64,000 nucleotides of DNA from positions 27,278,507 through 27,342,506 of the forward strand of contig CM057152.1 in NCBI GenBank assembly GCA_029962745.1, read 5' to 3'. The notes beneath the pieces are model-generated. The model saw only the letters and a list, made by a program, of their open reading frames with translations. It made no database searches and was not told where the DNA came from. Of the stretch, positions 21,359-33,517 are shown piece after piece; position 1 is the first letter of the stretch; each line of letters opens with the position of its first letter. Source of the DNA: Echinometra lucunter (Eukaryota > Echinodermata > Echinoidea > Camarodonta > Echinometridae). Made by a program: the position numbers and the translations under genes.

Positions 21359-24075
21359 TTAGACCATGACGTAATGCCTTTGTGATGGGATGAGGACGTT
21401 GTTGATAACGTGAATGACACCGTTGGTAGTAGGGATGTCGGCTTGGATCACACTGGTTTCACTCTGGCTTCTGTCCTTGTTCAGGAGAATTCTTCCTAAA
21501 CGAGATAAATAAGCAATGTTCAGTACAATGAAAAAAATCTTGTATATATATATATTAAGTTATTCAGACTGCCATTACAAAAGACTCTTACCAAGTTTTA
21601 CCGGTCATTTCACAAATTCAATTAAATGGTATGCCTACAAAATTGCAGAAAAAGTAACACCTGTGTTTCAAATTTCACAAGGAAGGCAGCTGATTGCCTT
21701 ATTTCATGAACAGATTCAAATTCATCAAACTGCCTTGATTTAAGATTATGCTCCTTTATATGAACAATTGAAATATTCAAGATTAGGTGAGCCCTGTACT
21801 GCATAATACACAATTTTGCTAGTACTGAGAATACTTGAGAATACCGAGAATAAGAACCCAATTTCATTGTAAAAAATCTTTGTTTGACCCATTAGAGTGG
21901 GTAAGATTTCTGCATAGTGGCAGCCTGGCAGGGGAACCTTTTGCCCAGCTGAAAAAGTGACTTTTCTTTCAAAGAATACTTATCCGCCTCAGAAAGGGGT
22001 AAACTTTCACCTATTTTTAGACTTGTGACAGCGAGTAATTGTTTCAAAGATATGCTTCCTTAGAAGAATATTAAGTGCTGGGATTGCAGTTCTAGAATGA
22101 TTCTGAAATACAAAAAAAAAATTGAGACGTACCGTTTTCAATGTTGATCGAGATCTCGTCTCCTTGTGAACTCCTGATCCTCTGTCCTGATGACATCGAG
22201 GCCGAGTATCTGACGTCAGAGATGACGTGATACTTGAGCAGGTTTTGTAGTTTGGTCTTGTTTCTCTCGAGGTCATCAAGGGCACCAGATGGAAGGGCGC
22301 GGAAGGCAAAGTTGGTTGGTACAAGAACCGTGATGGGATCAGCAACTGCAATACAGAGACCACCGTACAGCAGATGGGAAGCAAAGTCTAATTATCAAAC
22401 CGTAGGTGTTTTTTTTTTTCATTAAAGGTAAACAAGTTATTTATGACCAGAGATCCAATTCGAATGGCTTGCGATTTAGACTTGTTAAATAACGTAGATA
22501 AAATTATTCTTTCCCTGTTGGCATTTCCTGGATCGGTATATATATTAGGGGAAACGTTCTGAAATTCCAAGCGGTCTCTTTTTTTCAAACGGAGACATTC
22601 AAACTCACCTGAAAGTTTGTCCTGGAGGTCGGCTTGCTTCAGGAGATCGACGATGATGGAGAAAGCTTCAGTATCACCCAGAGTCTGGACCACGTTACCG
22701 ACTGGGAGTGGATATATGACCTTGTCGACTACATGAATGATTCCATTGCTACACATCCTATCGGCATCAGTGATTCGAGCACCATTCACAGTGACCACCT
22801 GAATAAAAAGAGCTCATTATAGTTACAAAACTTGGAAGCTAGAAAGAATCCGTTGTGCCTACATTTATTTTATTTATTCTTTTTTTTACTTTGGGGCGCT
22901 TATTTTTCATTGTATTTGATTTTTAAAAACTTATGGTTTGTTTTGTTCTCAAAACTCCATGTTACAATAAACAATTCCAGAACAGTTTCAGCGTAATTGC
23001 ATGATCAATACCTTCCAGTGAATCCAGTCTAAGTCAACCGTTCATTAGCAAAGCTTCAATCGGGCAAGATCTGCATATGGTGATTTCGTTTCATAATGTA
23101 GAGATTAGCTTTTGTAAAAATCGATATAGTAAGTAATGCTTAAAAGCATGATTAAACACGAGAAACTATAAAACATCTTTTCTTGTCCTACTCAGGAATG
23201 TAGAAATTGCAATTCAAAATAAGCCATTAGAAGATATGTAAATAACCAATCCGGTTTTAAATCACCCACCTTCATATCGTTGTAGAGGTTGAACCGGAGC
23301 TTGGCACCATTTAAGCTTTGGACCTTCTGGTTGTTGGTCATGTCTGAAGACCTGATCATACCTGGGACTATCCATGCCTTGACTAGTTGTTTTTTAGACT
23401 CGGTGTCTGGCTTCAGTCTGTCGGGAAGTTCTTGTCTCCATTTCTGGACAGCCTTGTCACTGGGCAGGCACAAAGTCACTGATGCTGTGAAGAGATGTAA
23501 AAAAAAAAAGTGGTTGAAGGATTTTACAGGATTTGGGTGGTAGTAGGCCTACTAATGAAGACATTATGTAGAAAGACCATGCAGAGGGCTAGTTTTCTTA
23601 ACATAATTTCATGTATAAATTTAGCATCTGTGTGTGCGTAAAAATAGTGATACACTCGGATGAAGAAATGAACACCTTTTGTTAAAATTAACGGTTCCTA
23701 AATTATTTCTTGTGTCAAAGTCTATGTTTTTATACCGGATGATCTCGTAGAAACATATACACTAAAAACAGAAATTAAATCTCATTATCTTAACTTACAA
23801 AGCTGTTCGTCCCTGAGAATTTGCCTCAAGTCAACCTGCTCTGCAATCTTCGAAGCTTCATGAAGTCCCAGAGCTGGTAGCATATCGAGAAGGTCATCCT
23901 GGCTTGACACGTCGAAGTCATAGTACAACTTCGGAGAGTTCTGGAAGATCTTTCTCAGGTACTCGGAGGCAGAGATGTGTCTGTTCTGCTGTTTGATATC
24001 GTCGGGTGAGAGATTCATCGGGTTAGCGACGGCTGCCCCGACGAGAACGGCTAGGAAAACGACGATAGACTGCAT
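21359..24075 (-). CDS. secreted two-domain fasciclin (FAS1) protein, 5 exons, 343 aa
   Basis: Exons on the minus strand: 24075-23799, 23484-23270, 22798-22609, 22345-22133 and 21495-21359. All junctions are AG/GT with compatible phases and sum to 1032 bases. The start chosen gives a signal peptide (MQSIVVFLAVLVGAAVA); an upstream in-frame Met lacks this and lies before the predicted transcription start. Domain 1 (about 35-194) has TLCLPSDKAV, the central LNGAKLRF and NGIIHVVDKVIYP (182-194). Domain 2 (about 195-335) has TVLVPTNFAF, YHVISD and NGVIHVINNVLIP (323-335). These are the two conserved FAS1 boxes. No GPI or EMI/CROPT domain is seen, so it is simpler than periostin or TGFBI. The family acts in cell-matrix adhesion outside the cell; the specific partner is unknown. 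A TATA box sits about 100 bases upstream of the start, and a partial copy of the last exon lies in the 3' UTR. Confidence 0.9.
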
Positions 24076-24169
24076 GGTTTCTTGGTAGCCTGGATGAGAA
24101 GCAGAGAGACGTTCGGCAAGCCTGGACACAGTGAAAACAAGGTGTGGTACACAATTTCTAGAACTAGTA

Positions 24170-24177
24170 TTTATACC
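24170..24177 (-). promoter_or_regulatory. TATA box of the fasciclin gene
   Basis: GGTATAAAT on the minus strand, about 95 bases upstream of the ATG at 24075. This would place transcription start near 24143 and give a 5' UTR of about 65 bases. Confidence 0.5.
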
Positions 24178-24583
24178 CTTCCTCCCCGAGGCATACGACA
24201 AAAAAGGCAACTATTTTGCGAATTCCATGCATACATCGAGTCTAAAATTCACAGAGACGTTATATAAAGACGATGCAAGTTCTCAAATGTATTGGAATGC
24301 TTCCTTGCATACCTTCTGCACAGTGATTACTTTCAACAAACTCATAAACGCTTCATCGTGCATGTAACAATCAAGAAAATGCATCTTACATTCCGACGAG
24401 CCAAACGAAATGACTGATGAATCGATATTCCGTCACACATGTTACCTTTGTATACTTTAAAAGACGTTTGATAAACCATTGATGCCTAATATCAGTCATG
24501 TCAAATATGCCATGCATCCAAGCATGCTTAAGCATGGAATATAACTTGAATTTAAGTGGCCATTTCCAAAATTTATTCATCAC

Positions 24584-24844
24584 ATATCGAGGGTTTAGTG
24601 CAACAAAGAGCTGTCTGCATTTTTGGTCAAATTGAGATTTCAAAATCAAAATGATCCAGTAGGGACCAGGAAACCATTGGTAATAATAGTTTCTAAGGCA
24701 AACTTTGCTGCAGCTGCGAATCACCCAAAATAAATATGGCTATCTGCTTTAAACTGCAGTGTGTCAATGCAACAAATCTTCATTTCAAAATCAAAATTTC
24801 CCAAAATGCAGATAGCCCTTTGTTGCACCGAACCCTCGATATAT
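24584..24844. mobile_element. 261-bp MITE with ATATCGAGGGTT termini
   Basis: ATATCGAGGGTTTAGTGCAA at 24584 is mirrored at the right end by the complement of ATATCGAGGGTTCGGTGCAA. The inverted similarity continues inward through CAAAG(A/G)GCT(G/A)TCTGCATTTT for about 65 bases. No coding capacity. Confidence 0.75.
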
Positions 24845-25616
24845 ACACCTTTCATTCTGGAACCTAATGAAATACAATTACGTGTAACAAATGCATGTGC
24901 AGATAATTTAGTTCGTTATTAGTCATTAACAAAGAGCAATGCACGAAATTTGATCACATTACAAAATGCTTACTATTTGGTGTATTCAAAGAAAGTACTC
25001 TTTAGTATGCGTAAGATCGGGTACCCCAAGACCATTTAGCAAAGAACTATTACATCATCCTGTTAGGAGTAACTGTATTTCAGTGCGCAGAATGCATATT
25101 ACATGCAATAGTTGCTGCTTTGTCGGACAAGCCTCTTGCTATTTTTACTGCTTGTCACAAGAAAAAATAGACCGTTTACTAATGTATACAAACATATGTA
25201 CGTTTCCAGAACCCTGGTTAAGGGGCTTTCACATATCCACTCCGGGGCCCTAACGGCGAGTAAAAACAGATATTTTGGTTAATTCCGTACGGTGCCCGGC
25301 CGGCTCACTTAAGGTTCCCACGGGCACGGATATCTTTTCACCAGCCTTACGGGCACCACGGTGCTGAGCTGGCTGTTCCCAATTCTTCCGGCGTTTTCAA
25401 CTGACCGTTAAGCCGTAGAAAGCCCGTAGAAGGCCCGTGGCGGGTGGCACCCTAGGGGTCCCTTGCGGGCTCCGGCCGGTTGCCGGGCGGGCTCCGCACG
25501 ATTTTTCCTGCCAGATATCATGAAAAAACTTGATGGGCGCCTTGCAGTGGCGCACGGCTATTTTGCGGCCCCCTAACGGGCCCCCTCAAGGTTGCCGGAC
25601 GATATTTACAAAACTG

Positions 25617-25791
25617 AGGCCCGAATTCACAAAGGTGGACTAAAGTTATACCGGGGTATAACTTTAGTCCACCTTTGTGAAATGCAAATTTTAGTCCCGA
25701 GGGGATAACTTTAGTCCATGATTAAAATGACGTCAAACGACGCTTTTTATACCCCGGTATAACTTTAGTCCACCTTTGTGAATTCGGGCCT
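25617..25791. mobile_element. 175-bp palindromic MITE, AGGCCCGAATTCACAAAG termini
   Basis: AGGCCCGAATTCACAAAGGT at the left is the exact inverse of ACCTTTGTGAATTCGGGCCT at the right. Inner sequence GGACTAAAGTTATACC is also palindromic and repeats inside, so the whole element can fold into one hairpin. Confidence 0.85.
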
Positions 25792-26189
25792 GGGTGCCTG
25801 CCGTCCGGGGTCCGTTTAATGTAAAAATTGCCCGTGTGCCCCCCTCACGGCGGCATCGAATCCACCCGGTTTATATAAATACAATGGCATTGCCCTCAAA
25901 CTCTCAGTCTCTCTCTTTGTGCTGAAGCCGGCTTTTTGTTTTCAGCGAAATATTAAAGGCCGGAAATATTTTGGGTATATACATATGGCAAATGTACGTA
26001 CCCCCACCCTCCCCCTTCCCGAATACTAAAATGCTGCTTACCGTGCGGCAACCTATCAGGTGGCTCAGGGGTTCAGCACCCCTTTTAACAAAATGTTCCC
26101 ATGGGCCTGGCCCTCCTCCCGCATTGAAAATGTTGTATATGTCAACATTTGCTCATAAGTAATTGCTCCCTCCTTCTCCCCATCCTCCA

Positions 26190-26347
26190 GGGGCCCGTTG
26201 CATAAAACTTTTGCCGGAGTTTTTTATGGCAAAATTTGAGGAAACTACGGCAAAAAAAAAATTGCCATAGTTTTCCATTACATAAAAATTTGCCAGACTT
26301 TTTTTTGCCAGAAAAAAGTCTGGCAAAAGTTTTATGCAACGGGCCCC
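26190..26347. mobile_element. 158-bp palindromic MITE, GGGGCCCGTTGCATAAAAC termini
   Basis: GGGGCCCGTTGCATAAAACT at 26190 and its exact complement ending at 26347 bracket internal TTGCC/GGCAA palindromes. It is a short nonautonomous DNA transposon nested in the GC-rich foldback region. Confidence 0.85.
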
Positions 26348-27284
26348 AGGACGAGATTCGGATACTTTATAAAAAGCAGGAATATAACGGAGAAGAAAGA
26401 CTATTCAAGGAAAATGAAGGCGAATGAACAGAAGAATGTGTCACTGTTGCACCGTGACAAAATGCATGCCGCTACTATTGCCTGTTCTTGCACAAATGAT
26501 TTAAAATTTTAAAACTTCTGTCAGAATTCCCTCGTGTTGGATGATAAATAGTAACAAGAAGAGAGAGTTGTTTTTTTTTTTTATTCACAAAAAGAAAAGA
26601 GAATATTTTATAAGGCTGGAAATATTGTGGGTATATACATGTACATCTCGTATGGCAATTACCTGTACCCCCTTCTCCCCCTTCTTTTTCTTATTTTGTT
26701 TTTAAAATAATTTTTATACATGCAAACAGTTCACCGCTCCGCACCCGGACGGGCGCTGGCCGGGCGCCATGAGGACCCCGGCCGGGCCCTAGCAAGGAAG
26801 CACCTGTCCATCGGACGAAGCCCGGAAGCTTACCCCACGGCAACCGGCCGGCACCCTTACGGTTTGTTGACGGGCGCCTTGCGATTACAGTCCACCAATT
26901 TTCACCAGGCATCTCCCGGGAGCCGTAGAATATGTGACCACACACGCCGTAGAAATGAAAATCGTGAGGGACCCGTACGGTCTCTAAAATCTACGGCAAG
27001 CCACCGGGTGGGGAAGTTCGTACGGGGCCCGGTGGATATGTGACCTAGGCATGTACCAACTATTCAGTTCACATGTTATGCATTTGAAGAAAAGGAGCCA
27101 GTTTGCATACATTAGTTGTTGCCATGTCTGACAAGCCTCTGGCAAGCTTCTCAGTTGTCAAGGGAAACTTTGTTCAACAAGCATGCTGCATGCATACAAT
27201 TAGTAAACGGGTCTATAAGAGAAAAAGCATGCATAAAGTTTGAATACTTTTGTGAACTGTTCTATCTGAGCGCACGACATCGCC

Positions 27285-27432
27285 CCCCCCCCCCAAAAAA
27301 AAAAAAAACCAACAAAACAAAACAAAACAAAACAAAACAAAACCAAAACAAAACAAAACAAACACAAAAATAAAATTAAAAACAAACAAAACAAAAACAA
27401 AACAACAACAACAACAACAACAACAACAAACA
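27285..27432. repeat. poly-C, poly-A and (AAAAC)n/(AAC)n low complexity
   Basis: Simple-sequence tract of about 150 bases. Open frames across it are artefacts. Confidence 0.9.
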
Positions 27433-28926
27433 CTACCATTTCTAATAGGACTTTAAGATGGAAGCCAAATTAATTAAGAGTATGTTTTATCAGATCGTTC
27501 ACTTTATCAAAATGTTATCTTAAATTTTAATTTAGATCTTTACTTCTTGATAACTCAATATCACTAAATCACTCCCATAGCCCCATGCCTGAGTATTGTG
27601 TCAAACATTCACTGTTGCATTAGTACGTTTTAAAGAGGCGAAATTTAAGCTGTGTTGAACATACCAACATCATTTCAGATAAATTCATAAAGAGACTTTT
27701 CAAACATACTCTAGCATGCTATGAATTTTGAGTTTCAAAGATGAAAATGAAGCAGCAAAAGTTATTTTCTCCAGCCTCGGTGATGATCTACCTTAATTCA
27801 AGCTAAAATGCACACAACACCTCTGCCAGGAAATCAAACATGAAAAGCTGAGTAGGAGTATAAAATTATCATAACTGTTGTAATCGTGCACGTGCCTAGG
27901 TGACTAAATCAGTGCCTTATCATCATTTAATAAACTGGGAATGCGATAATGCTGTCATAATAATTATGTTACTTATCTCGTGGACAGTTAACACATTTAA
28001 GTGCTTTTTAGTGAAGAACTTTCAGAAGCATAAACACTGGGGCTCTCCTTTCTCAGTAGTGCCCCAGTGCTCCCTTATCACAGGAAACGTCCATCAAAAC
28101 AATCTACGTGCGAACGAGGTTTGATGAATATGATGTTACTGCAGAGAAAATTTGATCAAAGTGATGACACGAAGAACTGAACAACATGTTATACGACATA
28201 CCAACTGGTCATCTTCAGCATTGGTGTCGACTAGGGGTTTCCCCTACCATGCCGATGACTCAACGGTTATAGCCTGCCATTCAGGTAAAATTATTTTTTT
28301 TTTTTCTTAGCAAATTTTTTCTTAGCGTAGCAAATGAAGCGAGCAAGATACCTAGGAATACTACTACTGACTGCAACTTCATATTGCAAGGAGGATGAAG
28401 TGCTTCTTAAAACACATTTTCATATGGAGGTTCAAAAAAAATATCCTTGCGCCTGGAAACTACCCTATAGTTGCAAGGTCTGAGCCAGCCTGTTTACACA
28501 CATACCACAGTGTCTAAACCCTGGGTTTAAACTAAACCAACGAGGTACTGTAAAGTTTATGATACTTCACTGACTAAATTATATGGACTGCATGCGTGGT
28601 TTACTGCATACTGTTCCACCTCTCTGCAGAGCGTCGCATTTGACATGGCCTGAGAATGGCAAAATTGCTGTAATAGGTGGCAAAATAGAGTCTAAGCCTG
28701 AAGACTATTTCGTGGTCAGCCGTCGCCTGCTCGTTCCCTGCCATGAACCTGAACACAGTTTGCAACTAGTTCAGTGAATAGGGGTGGTGCACGTTACTAT
28801 TTTGATCAATACAAACTCAACGTAGGCCTATAGAAGGCTTCCGTGTACAGCATTAGCGACTGCTGCATTCCATAGTCATCTTGAACAATATACCTCTACT
28901 GAGAGAGGCCTTTCTGCCCAATTTTA
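27433..28926. other. upstream region of the hydantoinase-like gene
   Basis: No coding frame with domain similarity was seen. The promoter and any 5' noncoding exon of the gene starting at 28927 should lie here, but no TATA box at a convincing position was found. An ATTTTAATGG context surrounds the chosen ATG. Confidence 0.3.
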
Positions 28927-31900
28927 ATGGAAGTTTCAAGTCTCATCGTGGGTGTGGATGTTGGAGGGACCTACACAGATGCAGTATGCCTTCGTGGGGG
29001 TCATGTGATGGGCGTGGCCAAGGAACCCACCACTCAGGATGTAACAGGAGGAGTGAAACACTCTATCAAGAGCCTAGTGAATCTACTCAGCGAACAAGGT
29101 ACGTGAAGTTCAGCATGATCTTTGGAATCCGTTCATATTGTATCATGTATTCTTTTGTACCATCTGATCATTGATTTGTACTCATAATATGTCTGGTTTT
29201 TGAATAAACTGAACTTGAACTTGAACTTAATCCGTAGGGTATAGTAGGCCTTTAGATCTCACTGTCACTGTCAATTGTTAATTGACTCGTATAATTTGTA
29301 TTGATTGTATTTGATTGTATGAAAACAAAATCGAATTACCGTGAATGAACGAATCAGAATCTGAATCTAAACTCAAACCTGCTTTGAACTGATGAGTTCG
29401 CTTTCGATACTCGGTTTCGATAACAATTGATGCTTATATATTCACATCATAATACATAATGTAACCATTACCGTCACCGTATATCTACAAGTATATTCAT
29501 TTGTAATTTCATTGAAATCATAATAGTAAAAGTCAAAATATTCATTTCTATTTTTTACAAACATAAGTGTATATAAATAGATATATTTACACCCATACAC
29601 ACACACACACACACGCACACACACACACACACACATATATACATATACATACATATATGGGTATACATATATGGATATATATGGTTCTAGGACTACTACC
29701 CCGGAGGACAACTCCCCCGGGGACAACTCCCACCTGGCAACTCCCCCGGAGGACAGCTCCCCCGGAGGGCAACTCCCCCGGAGGACAACTCCCCCGCAGG
29801 ACGACTCCCCCGCAGGACCGGTCCCCCGGAGGACATCTCCCCCGGAGGACAACTCCCCCGGAGGACAACTCCCCCGCAGGACGACTCCCCCGCAGGACGA
29901 CTCCCCCGGAGGACGACTCCCCCGCAGGACGACTCCCCCGAGGACGACTCCCCCGGAGGACGACTCCCCCCGAGGACGACTCCCCCCGAGGACGACTCCC
30001 CCGGAGGACGACTCCCCCGGAACACAACTCCCCCGGAACACAACTCCCCGGGGGATGACACTTCCATCACACAACTCCCCCGGAGGACACCCTCTCCCCC
30101 CCCCCCCCCCCTTTAAGGACAAAATTACGCATGAAATTTGTTTTTATGACAACGTCTTGCTCGTGGGGAACTGTAAAATAGATCTTTCCTTTTTATAAAT
30201 CAAACTTAAGTAATTAATCCAGTATTTTTTGTTTTTATTACAACTCTCCCGGAGGAGAACAGCTCCTCGGGGATCACAAACGGGGATGGGCGCGGGGTAG
30301 AGGGTTGCTATTCGTTTAATAAGGTATTAGGTCATTTGTCGCTCTAATTGCTAACTTTTGAAAAAATACCCTCCCTTTTGCTCCCATTTTTGCGTACACA
30401 TTCAAGAAAATAAAAACTCTAGTAATGGGTACGCTTTTCCGCCCAAAGGTGTTGGGTTTGACAGCTTCAGCGGCACACTCCCATCGGAACCAAATCTGAT
30501 CATGAGAAGAGAGGAAAGAAAGGAATAAAATGAAGAAAGGAAAGTGAGGAACCTAAGTAGGAAGCTACAAAAGTAGAGAATGGTGTATCTAGTCGTAGTC
30601 GTCAGGAAAAGGGGGAGATGGCCCACAATAAAGCTTAAGAATATAAGTCACTTCGCTCGATCAGCAGCCGTGATTGGGTCCCGTTCCTTTTTTTAATCTA
30701 AATGCACAATTTTCAGGCAAGATATCATATAAAAATCTTACTTTTTAGGGGAGCGGTCAACCCCCCCCCCCGATATCCGGTATCCGCCCCTTTGTTAAAC
30801 TCACTGACTATTAATGAAAAGAAAACCTTGACGGAATTTTATATTGAATGCATGTTAATTTCATTTTTGTTAAAGGACTTGGCTTCTAAGTATTTAGCGT
30901 CCAGGGAGAATGTGCGAGTATCATTCTTTACGCTGAAACCACATGAAAACATTAATAATAAAGTACCTCATTAAAGAGTAAAAGATAAACAAAAAGGAAA
31001 AGTCATCGTTAGATTCTTATGATTTGACAAATTTTGACACATATTGAGCTCTGGTATGTAAATTAGCTGATGAAATTAATCATTTTTTTCTTACTTAGAA
31101 TATCTGCATTCAGCTGACCTGAAACCTAGAGGTTTTATGTATTTGTTGTTCTTATTTTTTTCTTTGTTATATAGAGCCTTACAGTGCCTAAGGAAATCTA
31201 TCAGTCATAAAGCTTGGAGAAAACATTAGTTTACTCATCAAAAATTACACTAATCCAGTCTATGTTTGTCAGATAACATTTGATTCCATAATGTTTGCGT
31301 ACAAAAATAATCAAACATGTTATGACCATTGCAACTATGTTTCTATTGGTGAAACTTTGGCTTACTAATAAAACATATTAACAAATGTGTTTTATACAAT
31401 ATCAGTTGTATTAGTTTGAGAATGGAAAACAAAAATCACACAAAACAAGCATACATTAACAAAACAAACATACATAAGAGTGGGTGTAAAAGTTTGAAAA
31501 AAATCCCTAAGAGACACAATTTCGTTTTTAAGTATTTATTTTCTTGAAAAAAAAAACCCGTTAACAAAACAAGTGAAATCATTTCAAACATTATTTCAGA
31601 GATACCAGTATTTATGTAACGCTATTATCATCATTGAATATAACATCATATAGAAGAACTGTTTTATACTTATCAAAAAACAAATAGACATTCCACACCT
31701 GGACGATATTTTTGGGTGTGTGTGGGGGGGGGGGGGGATAGGTGATGACTCGCCACATTTCGAAGTTTGGAAGTTGGTGTAGTATAAACGCGTATACAAA
31801 AATACATCTATGGGGCAATCCCCCCCCCCAAATGAGAAACTTTAAGATTATGGCATAATGTTCGGAGGGTTGGGCCTGGATGATTACATTAGAAGACGAA

Positions 31901-33332
31901 GTGATGGATCGAAACGACAATATATGAAAAAAATAAGAAGAACAACAAATACATAAAACCTCTAGGTTTCAGGTCAGCTGAATGCAGATATTCTAAGTAA
32001 GAAAAAATGATTAATTTCATCAGCTAATTTACATACCAGAGCTCAATATGTGTCAAAATTTGTCAAATCATAAGAATCTAACGATGACTTTTCTTTTTGT
32101 TTATCTTTTACTCTTTAATGAGGTACTTTATTATTAATGTTTTCATGTGGTTTCAGCGCAAAGAATGATACTCGCACATGCTCCCTGGACGCTAAATACT
32201 TAGAAGCCAAGCCCTTTAACAAAAATGAAATTAACATGCATTCAATATAAAATTCCGTCAAGGTTTTCTTTTCATTAATAGTCAGTGAGTTTAACAAAGG
32301 GGCGGATACCGGATATCGGGGGGGGGGGGGGTCGACCGCTCCCCTAAAAAGTAAGATTTTTATATGATATCTTGCCTGAAAACTGTGCATTTAGATTAAA
32401 AAAAGGAACGGGACCCAATCACGGCTGCTGATCGAGCGAAGTGACTTCTATTCTTCAGCTTGATTATGGGCCATCCCCCCTTTTCTTGAAGACTACGACT
32501 AGATACACCATTCTCTACTTTTGTAGCTTCCTACTTAGTTTCCTCACTTTCCTTTCTTCATTTTATTCCTTTCTTTTCTCTCTTCTCATGATCAGATTTG
32601 GTTCCGATGGGAGTGTGCCGCTGAAGCTGTCAAACCCAACACCTTTGGGCGGAAAAGCGTACCCATTACTAGAGTTTTTATTTTCTTGAATGTGTACGCA
32701 AAAATGGGAGCAAAAGTGAGGGTATTTTTTCAAAAGTTAGCAATTAGAGCGACAAATGACCTAATACCTTATTAAACGAATAGCAACCCTCTACCCCTCG
32801 CCAATCCCCGTTTGTGATCCCCGAGGAGCTGTTCTCCTCCGGGAGAGTTGTAATAAAAACAAAAAATACTGGATTAATTACTTAAGTTTGATTTATAAAA
32901 AGGAAAGATTTATTTTACAGTTCCTCACGAGCAAGGCGTTGTCATAAAAACAAAATTTCATGCGCAATTTTGTCCATAAAGAGGGAGGGGGGTGGTCCTC
33001 CGGGGGAGTTGTGTGATGGGAGTCATCCCCTGAAGAGTTGTGCTCCGGGGGAGTTGTCCTCGGGGGAGTTGTCCTCCGGGGGAGTCGTCCTCGGGGGGAG
33101 TCGTCCTTGGGGGGAGTTGTCCTCGGGGGAGTTGTCCTCCGGGGGAGTTGTCCTGCGGGGGAGTTGTCCTGCGGGGGAGTTGTCCTGCGGGGGAGTTGTC
33201 CTCCGGGGGAGATGTCCTCCGGGGGACCCGTCCTGCGGGGGAGTTGTCCTGCGGGGGAGCTGTCCTCCGGGGGAGTTGTCAGGTGGGAGTCGTCCCCGGG
33301 GGAGTTGTCCTCCGGGGGAGTTGTCCTGATAC

Positions 33333-33389
<57 letters not shown>

Positions 33390-33471
33390 ATATGTATGTA
33401 TGTGTGTATGTGTGTGTGTGTATGGGGAACTTTGATTCATGCTTCGCTATTATTCTCTCAATTGATCTCAC

Positions 33472-33517
<46 letters not shown>

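Larger units (their letters stand above)
25080..27240. mobile_element. complex GC-rich foldback element with nested MITEs
   Basis: TCACATATCCACTCCGGGGC near 25229 is mirrored by the complement of TCACATATCCACCGGGCCCC ending near 27042. Inside are many short GC-rich words (GCCGGGCG, CCCGTAGAA, GGGCGCC) in both orientations. The block GG(C/T)(C/T)GGAAATATT.TGGGTATATACAT occurs twice directly (25960, 26613). Flanks also repeat: CTGACAAGCCTCTGGC near 27128 against CGGACAAGCCTCTTGC near 25126, and GTAAACGG..TCTAT near 27204 inverted against 25172. The composition differs sharply from the AT-rich surroundings. No transposase is present. Confidence 0.55.
29592..33426. mobile_element. 3.8-kb foldback transposon with 16-bp tandem-repeat arms (TU-like)
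   Basis: Left arm 29592-31161 and right arm 31927-33426 are inverted copies around a 765-base centre. From outside in, each arm has CCCATACACACAC with (CA)n and (TA)n. Next comes an array of a 16-base unit (GGAGGACAACTCCCCC, variants GCAGGACGACTCCCCC): about 24 copies at 29697-30085 and about 20 at 32996-33327. Then about 1 kb of unique DNA follows. A 270-base test stretch (30702-30974 against 32390-32115) differs at only a handful of sites, so the arms are young or kept alike by conversion. No transposase frame is present. The architecture matches the foldback TU elements described in sea urchin, whose arms have an outer domain of short tandem repeats. It sits in intron 1 of the hydantoinase-like gene. 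Open frames across the arrays are artefacts of the repeat. Confidence 0.85.

Noticed and set aside
22388..22608. Read-through of fasciclin exon 3 into a 136-codon frame
   Set aside because: A clear GTGAGT donor at 22608 and the matching phase of the next exon show the extra codons are intronic.
24076..24210. Upstream Met (24210) as the start of the fasciclin protein
   Set aside because: It lies upstream of the TATA box at 24170-24177, so it would not be in the transcript. It would also bury the signal peptide.
27116..27439. Lys/Asn/Gln or Phe/Val-rich frames
   Set aside because: Produced by the (AAAAC)n and (AAC)n tract.
29567..30198. Long Pro/Gly-rich open frames on both strands over the 16-bp array, and the same at 32893-33637
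   Set aside because: All frames are open because the 16-base unit has no stops; three units make a 16-codon period. This is a minisatellite, not a protein.
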